From NCBI RefSeq assembly GCF_049243985.1, contig NC_135379.1, positions 23,830,001 to 23,894,000 on the forward strand: a stretch of 64,000 nt of DNA. The letters are read 5' to 3'. Source of the DNA: Paroedura picta (lineage: Eukaryota > Chordata > Lepidosauria > Squamata > Gekkonidae). Made by a program: the position numbers and the translations under genes. Under the pieces are notes generated by a model. The model was given only the letters and a program-made list of their open reading frames with translations, was not told the origin of the DNA and ran no database searches. Every line of letters starts with the position of its first letter. Position 1 is the first letter of the stretch. Of the stretch, positions 46,801-59,400 are shown piece after piece.

Positions 46801-49800
46801 AGGATAGCGGAGAAGGATCCTGTAGTGAATCAGAGGAAAATGTCTTGGAGGAAGACCTGACAGAAGGAGGAAAGATAGAGGAAGAACAGCCTAAATGCTC
46901 AGGTGGAGAAGAGCTGCCAATAACAGAGAAAGAGGTGATTAAAACTGAAAAAAAAGAGGAAGAGGAAGATGGTGAAGGAGAAGAGAGGCCAAGAAAGAAA
47001 AAAGAGAAAGAGAGAGAGAGACCTGCAGAAACAGACGCTGGCATTGATGAGCAAACAAACGAACCAAAAAAGTGGAATTTGCGAAGAAATCGCCCTCTGT
47101 TAGATTTTGTATCCATGGAAGAGCTCAATGACATAGATGATTATGACAGTGAGGATGACAATGACTGGCGACCAACTGCTGGAAAGAAGAAGGGGAAAAA
47201 CACACTGCGGAAAGAGGGAAGTGATGGAGATAATGAAGATGACGAAGATGACGGGAGCGGAAGCGATGAGGATGACAATGAAGAGGAAGGCAACGAGGAG
47301 GATGAGGAGGATGATAACAGCAGTGCTGCTAGTGATGGTGGATCCAAGAAGAAAAAAGCAAAAGCTCTTAGCAGGAATAGTGCTGATGATGAGGAGCTGA
47401 CAAATGATAGCCTGGCCCTTTCACAAAGCAAGAGCAATGAGGTAGAACAGTCAACTTTCTATAATACCTCTGATGAAAAATGGAAAATACTCTGCAGTGT
47501 GATTGTTTTGAAATTACTCCCTAAAGCTAGGCATAGTTACTGGACAGTGATCACATTAATGAGCTGCAGAGTTATGCTATATTCTCATTAAGATACATTT
47601 GCATCAGTCTTTTGTCTGAATCCAGCACCCACTGAAGACAGTGGGACTCTCCTGTTGCCTTCAGTGTATCTTGGATTGGGATTTTTAGACTTCACTGCAA
47701 GCCTTTACAAGCAGTTAGATTATTTTTCCATATACCATGCTGAACATGAAGCAGCTGTACCATTAGGATGGGTTGCAGTAAATACAAAACAAAAGCCAGT
47801 GAAAGGTAAGGTAGCATTGCTGTGTAGAGTAACCATCGGAGTGGTGCTAAGAACAGTGCATTTTTATTTTTATAGATAGGAGTCATTAAATACAACAAGA
47901 TTTAGCCAGAACATACAGATTTGTTGGGAAAACATGATGATTTTGTGCTTTTGAAAGTTACAAGTAACATAGTAAAATTAAAGAAAGGTGAAATGTCAAA
48001 TCTGTTTGCACACATCTCAAACTGGTACTAAAAGTTGTATGCTCTGGCAAAATATGTTTTGTATTAAAACTAGGTTTTTTGTGGAATATTTGTGCCATGG
48101 AGCTTCTGAGTTATGTATACCAGGTTTTTAATTTTAGCATTTACTATTTAAATATTGGTAGAAACGGTGACATTTACTTTGTTACTATAGTTTAATGAAG
48201 GCCTAGTAAAATTATATGTTTTCTTACAGCAGACCCACAGCCTAAACTTTTGGGATGTTGCCTATTTGAAATGTTTAATTTTTCATCTAACATGTATTCA
48301 TTGTTTAAAATTCTCTGATAGTGTATAAAACTCATTTGGGTAGTTGCTGTGATAAACTCATGAACCAATCTTTAGCTTGTAGTGTCAATAAATACATTTT
48401 TAGTCTTGGGCTTGAGTATTTCCTGTTAAGACACCAGGGCAAACATTCAGGGTCATGGTGCCATTTTGGAGAGCTTGAGATATGGTGATCAGAGAGATGA
48501 TACAAGCAAGAAGAAGGCTGAGATGCATAGTACCCTTCTTGGAGTAAGCAGGATTTGTCTTCAGATGTATGTTGAGGACAGCAGTGAGATGCTTTCATTG
48601 ATGCAGGTTCACAGTGCATTTCTAGTCTGTTGTAAAGTCTGACTGTTCATAGTGTGAGAGAAGCTCAATCTATTATGCAACTGAATCCCTTGATCTTCCA
48701 TATCAGAATAATTTTATAATGTCTTTTTGGCCTTCAGGCATGCATCCTAATCAAGTATCTCACATTTCACCCCCAAACTTTGCTCCTAAGTTGATGAGTG
48801 AATATTGTGGCTGCACGTCAAAAGAAGCTGTGCGAGCATGTGAGAAATATTGAATCTGTTTTAAGTATACATTGTGGCATGTCTTGTCAAGTTCACAAAC
48901 CAGCTTTAAAAACCAAAAAGGAGCATATATGTAAGAGGGAGTTGCTGCAGTGAAACTTTCAAGGCCGCTGTGATTGAGCAAGAGAATGCTGAACTGTTGT
49001 GTAGGTTCTTTGCACTGCAGATTACATTTCTGCTGTAAGGAATGAGGAAAATAAATGCCAGAGAGATGAATTGCACTGAACTCAATACAGTGGCAACCGG
49101 TTTTCATCCCACTAGTGGAAATCAGCGCTGAATCTTGAAAAATCATTTTTTACTGGAGACCTGTTAGGGGTACAGGCGGCTTATCCAGTTCTCCTAAGTC
49201 TCGATCTTCTTCATCTATCACTGATCATCTTCCTTTCTTCCAGAATAGAACACTTCAATTGCTTCATATTTTTCTTCCATACTGCAATTCACAGAGCACA
49301 GTGATTATTAAAACGTGTGAGAATTTATTTTTTTAAACCAATTTTTGGAACTGAAACTTGGCCTGAATGGTTCAGTCTGTTCAATATGATTTATGTGGTT
49401 GGTTTTTTAAAAAGGCCTTAGAGTTTGCTAGGTGTGTCTTGTGACCATTTGACCATTCCCATGTTAAGAGTTGTGAGTGTGACAACTTTAATGTCCACTT
49501 TGCAAAATATCGCATTGTTTCATGTAAAGATATAATATGATTGCGTAGGGGTTCTGGAATATAATGTAAAACAGTTCTCTTTTGTAGCAGTGCTGAATTT
49601 GTCTTTTCTTGATGGCGAACTCGTCACCATAAAGCTAGGTTTAGAAAAAATCCAGTGTACTGTACACAGTGCTGCTGAGCTATGTAGTTTTGAAGGATTA
49701 CTTGCCTATCTTGGCCTACTGTTTTATCAAGTTTTATTTAAATATTCTGATTAATAGAAGTTTAGAAATATTTGACTTTTTCTAATAAGTATGTTTTCAT

Positions 49801-52800
49801 GTACTCATGATCAACTAGTCCCAACGATTTCAGTGGAACTTGGCAGAATGAACATTTCTGGACTGAGGATGCTCTCTTGTTTATATCTTCATAACTGTTT
49901 GCAATATTTTCAGTATGTCTTATATTGAAGGCTTCCATTATATTTTGCTACTAAGTGCATTAGCAGTTAGGTTTGAAATACCTTCTTCATCACAATTAGT
50001 GAAGAACACAAAGCCCGAGGGCATTATACAGGATAATTATAGAGGCTAAAAATAGTCCAATGAAGTCTTAGCCATGTTGTGTTGCAATGGGTGAAATCCC
50101 AAATATTTTGCTGTAAATATTTTCTAAATTGTGTAAATGCCATTCAGTCACTGTATTTTCTTTGACACATTTAATCTAACTTAGGTATATTAACTTGAAA
50201 AAATCTATTTCAAGTGATAAAGCAACTAACATATGCCCAATGTAGAAATTTGAAGAAACCAACCCTGCTATCCTGACCTTTTATAAGACAAGCCTTCCAG
50301 CGTGACTGTCCCTTTCTTGTATTGGGACAAAATGAACTGAGTTTCTTATTTTGGTGGTTGTTGTTTTAATTTGATCCTAGAAAAGTTCAGAAGTAATTTT
50401 GCACATTTTGTGGCATGTTAAAAAGCTCCAGGAATGGCCATACTAGAGATAGGTTGGCTAAATCTTAACTCATGTTCTACTTAGAATAGTCTTATCCCTG
50501 GTACACAAGGTACATTAATGATCAATTAAGCATCGTTTAGGATAGGCTGCTGAAAACCAGAGTGGCAAATCTGTCCCCTAAAGCCTTTCCACCTTATCCC
50601 TCTCTCCCTTCACACACATGGAGTTGTATATAGCTCCATTTTGTTGCAAGCTGAGACGCAGGCACCAGGCTTTTTTAACCCTCATTTCTAAAGTGTTAGT
50701 GTTTTGGTAGAATCTCCTCCCTTAAATTACTTAGCTCCATATGCTGAAACACCCATAGGCAGAATTTTATTTCTTTTCACACTTTGGGCTTGGGGTGGGA
50801 ATGGGATTAGTGTTTTACAATCATAGGATTAAAATCCAAAGACGTGCTTAGGTTTGTACAAGCAGCTTGTACTACCTCAAACAAAATTTGATAGCCTTTT
50901 TCCCCTTTGATAGGGCTGTTTTCATAAACTGCTTGCTCAGTGGTAGAATTCGGCAATCCTATGTTCTGACTTGTCCCAATATGCTGTTTTCTTTTGAGCA
51001 CATTGTTCTCCTTTTACTCATGACTATAACCTTCTTTATAATTATATAGAAAGTAATCAATTTTTCAATTTTAGTGTTTTCTTAATTTTCAAGCTTTTAG
51101 TAGCAAACACTTGGGTGGATTTGCTTTTGATCTTTTTAGTCTTTATGTATGCCGCATTTCCAGAATATGGCAAGGAATTTCATTTGACAGCTGCTTCTCC
51201 CTCTATTTACAACACTTGCAAATCTGGCTTCAGAGTGGCAGGTTGACAATTCACAAGGTCTCTGCAGGTGCTACTGGTTTCTTTTAAGAAGCTTTCAGTT
51301 AGTTGTATATAAGTATCAATCTAAGGGTAGACTTAGATGGCCCATTTGTAAAAACATTTACTTGATAATAAAGTCAGTATACTCAAATTTGCATAAGATG
51401 AAAAACCATTTTATTACTATATATATATGATGATGGTGATATTCATACAAATATGCACCATTGGTTGGCCTGTTTTTTAGCTTATAAAACAATTTTGCCT
51501 TATCTTTATGCTGATATCAGTTTGTCATGTAATGAGCAATTATGACAAGGAAAGTATCTTCTCTTACATTGTGAAAGGGGAAAACTAGTGTAAATTGTTA
51601 GCAAAAACATTCCCTTCTCTCACTTTATATAACCTTCCTTCTGTGGAGGTGGTATGATGGGATGATACTGCATCATGCGGCAAGAGATTTATGGAGTGAG
51701 ATTTCTCCAAAAACTCTCCCAGTTGTTTGAATTCTTATATGTTCTTGTATCCAGAAGATTAATGGCTTTTTCAAAACCACTAGCATTTTTAAAACAGTTT
51801 TCCTATTCCACAGAGGTAGCCAAGTTAGTTCGGTAACAGACAGAAGGAGTCTTGTGAAACCTTAAAAGTCCAACAAATCATTGTGGTAGTCTTGTGGCAT
51901 CTGATGATGAAGTAGTCTCTAGCTTACAAAAGTGTATGCTGTTTTTTAAGATGTCATAAAGATCAGTTGTGTTCACTATATTCATACTGATGACAATGAT
52001 ACTGTACTGGGAGAATAAAATCATCTCTAGGAAAATAGCACTCAAAGATCATAGAGAATAGAACAATGACTGGAACTTAATTTTAATTAATAAATCAAAT
52101 TCATGAAAAATGTAGGTAAATATAGAAACTACAAATAACTCATATCAGTTAATTTGGGCTAGGGTCAAAATAACTACACTGTTATGTCAAGCATGTAATT
52201 GTTGATATTTTTTCTTTGAAGAGCTGGCCACTGGCAGTGTCTCAAACTGTATTTGAAACTCCATTCAGGGATTAAACATGAAGAAGAGTTGGTTTTTATA
52301 CCATGCTTTTCACTACCTGAGGGAGTCTCAAAGCTACATACAATCACCTTCCTTTCCTTTCTCCAGAACAGGTACCCTGCGAGGTAGGTGGAGCTGAGAG
52401 GATGGTTGTGCGCTTTGGACTCCAAAGTGCCCAACCCTAGCTGAGAGAGCATTGACTCACCTGTTCTATGAGAACTTAAATGTTCAACTGTGTGATATTG
52501 TAACTTTGGTTTCATGGCTACTTCAGTGCTTTTTCAAATTATCTGACTGCAATGGAGTCTTTGTGTCATTTTACTTCTTCCAAGGGTATTTTAGACCTCT
52601 GACGTAAATTGGACAAGTGACATGCCTTTGACCTATCAATGAAGTGTATGAATAGTGAAATGATGGCAAAGATACAAATAAAATAGATAACGAAGGCAAC
52701 TATAATTCAGTGTGCTGGAGCTGTGTTACTGCTGTTTCAGAGTTTGGAAAGTTGGCAACATTTGTTGTAGGTCAGTTTGGAATTATTATGTAACGAATAT

Positions 52801-55800
52801 TACAGGCAGGAGATAGCAGTTAGGTAGAGGCGTAGTGATGGAGGATCCTTCCCCAGTACAGTTTAGAACAGGGGTAGTCAAACTGCGGCCCTCCAGATGT
52901 CCATGGACTACAATTCCCAGGAGCCCCCTGCCAGCATTCGCTGGCAGGGGGCTCCTGGGAATTGTAGTCCATGGACATCTGGAGGGCCGCAGTTTGACTA
53001 CCCCTGGTTTAGAATTTGACCTCAGCTATTATCCAAAGCGACAAGTATCAAATGATGCTCTCAGTTACATACGTTTTAGGGTCCAAATAGTGTTGAACTG
53101 TCTACAGTTTTAAAGACACAATGCTGATACCTTGCCTTTTCCTTATATCTCAAGGCATTTTACAATTCAGAAACTAAAAACAAATCCAGTAAAACCCATG
53201 TAAGCAGACCCCTCCAGTATATGTAGCTTAACCCCTTAAAAGCTCTAAAAAATAAAGCAGCCCACAGCACCTCCTAAACACTTCTAAAAGTGGTTTCCCT
53301 TTTGCCTTCTGTGAAAGCCTGTTCTATAGGCCTCTACTGAGTGTGAATGCCAAGTGGCCCAACTTAAACAAGGGAGTAACTAGACAGTGGTAACCAGAAG
53401 ACCAATGGTGGCATACAGGGACATTTGGGGAGACGTTTGTCACATCTAGGCCACCAAGGGCTTAATATTAAAGCCAGCTCCTTGATTTATATTCTGAAGT
53501 AAACAACCAGCCAATGTTGCTGTTTCAAATTGGGCAAGCTGTGTCCCCTGACAGAAAGAGAGATGGCAACATCATACTACCTCAGGTTCATAATCCTGGT
53601 CATCGTCCTATGTGATTTATGCCATCACATGTCAGCAATGCCATCATACCCTCTAAATTGGACAAACAACAAATCGACATTAGAAACCACAGCATTCAAA
53701 AACCAATAAGGGAACATTGTAACCTTCCAAGAAATTCAATTGGTGATTTCAGAGTAGCAATTCTCTTGCAAAGGAATTGCAAAGGGAGATTAGAAAGTAG
53801 ACTGCTGAATTGCAACTGATAATGAAGTTCCAAGCAATGCATCCTCCTGGACTGAATTGAGACCTAGGTCTCCTGTCTCATTACCGATGGTGATTTCTCT
53901 ACCCCTCTGCATATCACACATAATCCAATCATGTCTGCTATTGTCATTCATCTACTGTTATTTGCCTGCTGTTGTTATTCAGCATTTGAAATCACGCCAC
54001 TTTCCAAGATACAAAGACAGATGGACTTACATTCTAGCTGTATCTGAAGTGAGCAGTGACAAAAATGAGCAGTCATGAAAGTTCATACCCTGCCACAAAT
54101 TTTGTTAGGCTAAGTGCTACTGAACTCTTGCTCTTTTCTACCACTACAGACAGATTAACACGGCTACCCATCTTTCTCTATCCACCGCTAATAATCATTC
54201 TGATCCATTTGTAGTTATTGCTTAGCCTTCAAGGATAGCCCAACATAGAGCATGTTACAGTAGTCAAAATGTGGTTTCAAAAGAATGGATTTGTTTGACT
54301 AGGTAGGATAAGAAAGGAGAGAATTAGCAAACTAGATTAAGTTGATAGAAAGTTCTCTTCCTTACTATTACATAATCCTGCTTTTCAAACAGCAAGGTGG
54401 GCCCATGAGCACTGCACACCCAAACTTTTAACATGCTCTGCAGGTTCCAGTGGAGACAAATGAATCCAGATCCTTCCAAAGCATCAGCCTTCCTGTCTTA
54501 GCATTACCTCTGTCTCTGCCTCAGCTTCAGATTGTTCTGCCCTAGCCACTGGACACAATCTCAGAGCCAAGATGGACACATCTAGAGGCTTAGATAAAGA
54601 GTTATAGAGCTGAGTGTTATAAAAGGAATAGTACAGATATGAAGTAAAACCATTGAGGAAAAAAGTTAGTAAAATGTCCACTTTGTGAATATGAGTTAGC
54701 AAGCACAAATAAGTGCATGAGTTAATGGCCTTTCCAGTATAACAAGTACACTTTTATTTTTCAATAACAGGACTCGCTGATTCTTGAGAAGTCTCAAAAC
54801 TGGACCTCCCAGAAAATGGACCATATTATGATTTGCTGTGTTTGTCTTGGGGACAATAGCGAAGATGCTGATGAAATAATCCAGTGTGACAACTGTGGGA
54901 TAACAGTGCATGAAGGTAATTTTGCTTAGTTCTTGATCTGCAACAAATACCATTTTTCGTTTATTAAAATAAGATCAAGCCTGATCGTTTATACTTGCTT
55001 TATACATTTATCATTGATTTTTAATATTTTGTCACCTAATATTAAAATGTGTGCAAATGAAATTCTGAGCAATTGCCCGATCCTGAGTCAGTCCAAGGAT
55101 ATGCATGGGTGTTGTCATCTTTGACAAAAAGCTGGGTTTTCAAAATTAAATATATTGGGCCAAGGGCTTCTGAATGCTGACCTTCTTTTGCTGACTTTAC
55201 CTGGGTTCTAGGGTTAACAGTTGAAGAATTCTCTTGCAACTTGCTTTGTAATAGCAACTGTTGTCTAGGAGCACGTTTTAGGCTGCCAGCTAGACCTAGC
55301 CTGCCACCTAGTTCTGGGAAATGTGACGTAGGAATTGAACAATTTCAATAGAACAACTTTAACAAAGCCCCTAGGGAGGTCAAAAATGTACAGGTTATGG
55401 AGGGTATGATTTGAGGGGGACCACCAGATGTTTCTAGGTCGGATTAACCTCAGTCAAATGCCTGGAGGAGGAGCTTTTGCAGGCCCTGCGGAATTCTGGG
55501 AGTTCGGGCAGGGCCCTGATCTCTTCAGGGAGCTCGTTCCACCAGGTGGGGACCATGACAGAGAAGGCTCTGGGCCTGGTTGAGGCCGGGTGGGCTTCTT
55601 TAGGGTTAGGGATCATTAGCTGGTTGGTGGTGGCGGAGCATAGTGCTCTTTGGGGGGCATAGGCAAGGAGGTACACTGAGCCCTGACTTCATATGGCCTT
55701 GAAGGTGATTATGATTAATGCTTGCTCTATCAGACAATAAATATATGATTTTTTTTAAAAATCTGAAGGCAGAATCTCACAGTCTGGCCAATTTGGGCAA

Positions 55801-56343
55801 TGGCACACTCTTGCGCATGCACAGTCAAAATACGACAATTGACCAGTCAACTGATAGATTATTATTTCATGAAGCATATATAAATGGAAACTTGTTTTTT
55901 TATTTCATCACTACTGGTGAAACCCACTTTAAAAAGGGGCTGCGGCCACTGGAGGTTGCAGAGAGTGGCAAGAGTGCAGTAGGATGCGGCAGTCTTCCCG
56001 ATAGTGGTGAGGTGGCGAACTGGGGCAGGATGCCGGAAGGGAAGGCATCCACTTGTACTGCTCATGGGCAGGAGGTGAGGTCCAACCTGCTTCTCTGGGG
56101 CCATGGATCTGCAGACAGTTGAAGGTGGCAGAGCGTAAGGCTCATTGAGGGGGTATAGGCAGGGAGGCAGTCTCTCAGGTACACTGGGCCCAGACCACAT
56201 ATGGCCTTGAAGGTGATTACCAGAACCTTAAGTCTGATCTGGAATTCAATTGGGCGCCAGTTGAGTTGTTGGAGTATTAGCCAATTGTGGTATCTCCATG
56301 GTGTATTTGTGAGGATCCTGGCCACGGCATTCTGAGCCAATTG

Positions 56344-56406
<63 letters not shown>

Positions 56407-59400
56407 TATTTAAATTGTAGTTTCTGGATCAAGTATAAGGGTAGGCTTGCATAGAACGAGTTGCAGAAATCCAGTCTAGCGATGACTGTCGCACGGATCA
56501 CTGTGGCTAGGTGTTCTGGGGCCAAGTAGGGCTCTAGTAGTTTGGCTTGTCGTAGGTAGTAGAAGGCCTGCTACTTTCATGACCTGTGCCTCAATGGAGA
56601 GGGAGGTATTGAGGATCACATCCAGGTTTCTGGCGGAGCAGGCTACTGCTAGTCACACTCCATCCAGGCTGGGCAAGCATGCTTCCACACTTGGTCCCTT
56701 CTTACCCAGCCACAGGACCTCCATCTTTGAAGGGTTGAGCTTCAGATTACTCTGCTTGAGCCACTTTGTCACTGCTTCCAAGCATCTGGCTAAGGATTCT
56801 GGGGGAGAGTCAGGGTGGTCAGGAGGAAGAACTGGGTGTTGTCCACATATTGATGGCAACCCAGCCTAAACTTCCGCACCAGCTGTGCAAGAGGGCGATT
56901 GAAGATGTTAAATAAGATAGGAGAGAGGACTGCTCCTTGTGGGACTTCACATGTGAGCTGGTGATGGCTAGATACTCTCCTATTTCTACCCTCTGTCCAT
57001 GACTCCAGAGGAAGGAGGCCATTTAGGAGCTGTCCCACGTATCCCAACGTCAGCGAGGTGGTGAGCTAAGAGTTCATGATCAACTGTATCAAACGCTGCT
57101 GACATATCTAGTAATACTAGCAGCGCTGCCTCAGTCCAGCTTGCGGCGGAAGGCGTCCATCAGGGCGACTAGCACTGTGTCTACCCCATGGCCAGGTCTG
57201 AAACCAGACTGAAATGGGTTAAGGGCTGAAGTTTCCTCCAGGAATGTTGATATCTGGTCCGCAGCAGCCCTTTCAACCAACTTCCCCAGAAACGCTAAAT
57301 GCCGTATTGTTAGACATTTCTGGTAGGTTTTTAAATTCATAAAGTATTTCTGAAATGGTAAGTAAAACATAACTAATCCTTTTTAGAAGAATAGGGTTTA
57401 AATTGCACATGCATTAGTGTCTTGTATTACTTTCATTAATTTTAAAATATAGTACCAAGGTACTGTGTGTTTGAAGATCATCTGGATTGTCCTGCTTCCC
57501 TGAACTGTAACACCATCCAGATTACAGTGCACTCAGTGAAAATGCATTAATTATAGTTCCATAGTGTTTCAGCTAAATGCTTGAAACTTAAATTTAATGG
57601 AGGAAATCCATTATCTTGGATTTATTGTTGCCTCCACTCCATCCCACATTGTTCCCATGTTCTGGCTGTCTTGGTCATATGTTAGTGTGATTAGCTGTGC
57701 AATCCTTTGCAGAGTCTTCCAATCTAACTGTATTACTTTCCACTGGCTTAGACTGGTGTAACTCTGCATAGGAAATTGAAGTGAAGGAGTTTTGCAATGG
57801 TTTCTGTTAAGTTCTGTGAGACAAAATAAGCCAGTTGCAATCAGCAAGATTGTTGGGAAGGAGGAAAACCAGCACAAAACTCTGTGGTTGTCAGAGGGAG
57901 GTTTAGCATTCACTTGGGGGCATCTCTGAGTGTGCTGTTTTAGTTTTTCTGAATATTCCCACTCAGACCAGGTGGTGGTGGTGGGTGAGAAGAAGAGTAA
58001 GAGATACAGTTTTGGGTAGAGGGTATAAAAGCTCCTACCTATCCCTAATATTCTGTGGCAAAACCCCTACAGTATGAACCTGTCTCTGTTGTTTATAGTG
58101 GGATACTCTTTTTTTAACATACAGTCATCCCAGTCGTAACTATAAGTTTATCACTTTTCTAGTTTAGAACACTGTTCTGTTAAGATTTGACTGTTAAATG
58201 TTCTCAACGAGTTCCGGAAAACAAATTTAGAGTCCAGTGGCACCTTTAAGACCAACAAATTTTTAATCAAGATATGAGCTTTCATGTGCACGCATATTTC
58301 CTCAGATACAGTACAATTTTTCAGCATTTTGTATCTGCACGTATTCATGCACACGAAAGCTCATACCTTGAATAAAAATTTGTTGGCCTTAAAGGTGACA
58401 CTAGACGCAAACTTTGTTTTCTTCTGCTGCTTCAGACCAACATGGCTACCTACTTGAGTGCTGGAAAAGTTAGTTAATTTTTAAAGTGCATAGAGAGGCA
58501 TGTTTCTCTGGATAAATCCAGTTTTTAAGAACAGAATCCTGATGCTCAGTACTGTCACTTCAGATAGCCGCTTTTATGCTAAGATCGTCTAACTGGCTTA
58601 TTATAGCAGAGCACCCCCCAATTGCGATGTCAGTTCTACTGATGTACTGATTGTAGTGTGTCTAAAATAAAATGTCTGGTACATATCATAGCATGTGACG
58701 TAAATGATGGTTATTCACTTGATGGAAATTGACCTTGGATAGTTGTTATGAATTTAAGGCATGCTACAGTCTTCCTAAAATATTTTGATGTCTGCCTATT
58801 CTGATGTCCATATTACATACACTGGAACTCGTACCCGTAAGGGTTTATTTATTTGGAGCCTTGACCTGTAGCAATATCCACGATTTTGTGTTGATGCTTT
58901 CAGGGGCCATCTTTGTGTGATCTGTCTTCCTTTCTTTGAAGCGGGCCGGTTTGTTTTCAGGTAGTGTCTAGTATATTAGTTTAAAACAAAATGGGATGTG
59001 TAAGGAGAACATAGCAATTACCTTAAATATTAAAGCATTTTCTGATATATTGTAAATGAAAACTAGTCACTCTGAAGTGAAGAACAATCAAGTGTGCAAA
59101 TTAAGAAAAATCACACAATCAAAAGATTGTGGTAGGTGACAATTACTCCGAATTGTAGCTCCTACAAATTTCTGAAAATTGCAACCTCCCATTGCAGAAG
59201 GCACCAATGGCATGGTTATAGGGGGAAGTGCATAGGCAGTTTCTTCTGTTGCTTTCAAATGAGAAGGTATATTTTCTTGTGATTGTGGAATAAAAGTTCA
59301 CTCAGAAGAGCTTTCCATCTTTTTATTCTAGTGAAGTTAACTGCTTATCAAAGTAATAAAAATGTTCACAGAGTTGATATTTTTGTGGTGCAATAGAAAG

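Noticed and set aside
46739-47437. Serine-rich antisense frames opposite PHF14 exon 3
   Set aside because: They are the complement of GAA/GAG/GAT-rich codons and are not independent genes.
47442-47591. Frame continuing past PHF14 exon 3 (VEQSTFYNTSDEKW...)
   Set aside because: Exon 4 joins directly after SKSNE at a GT donor and restores the known protein; the extension is intronic.
56344-56410. CRISPR-like or satellite array
   Set aside because: It is a simple TTTA microsatellite without spacers, in a vertebrate intron.
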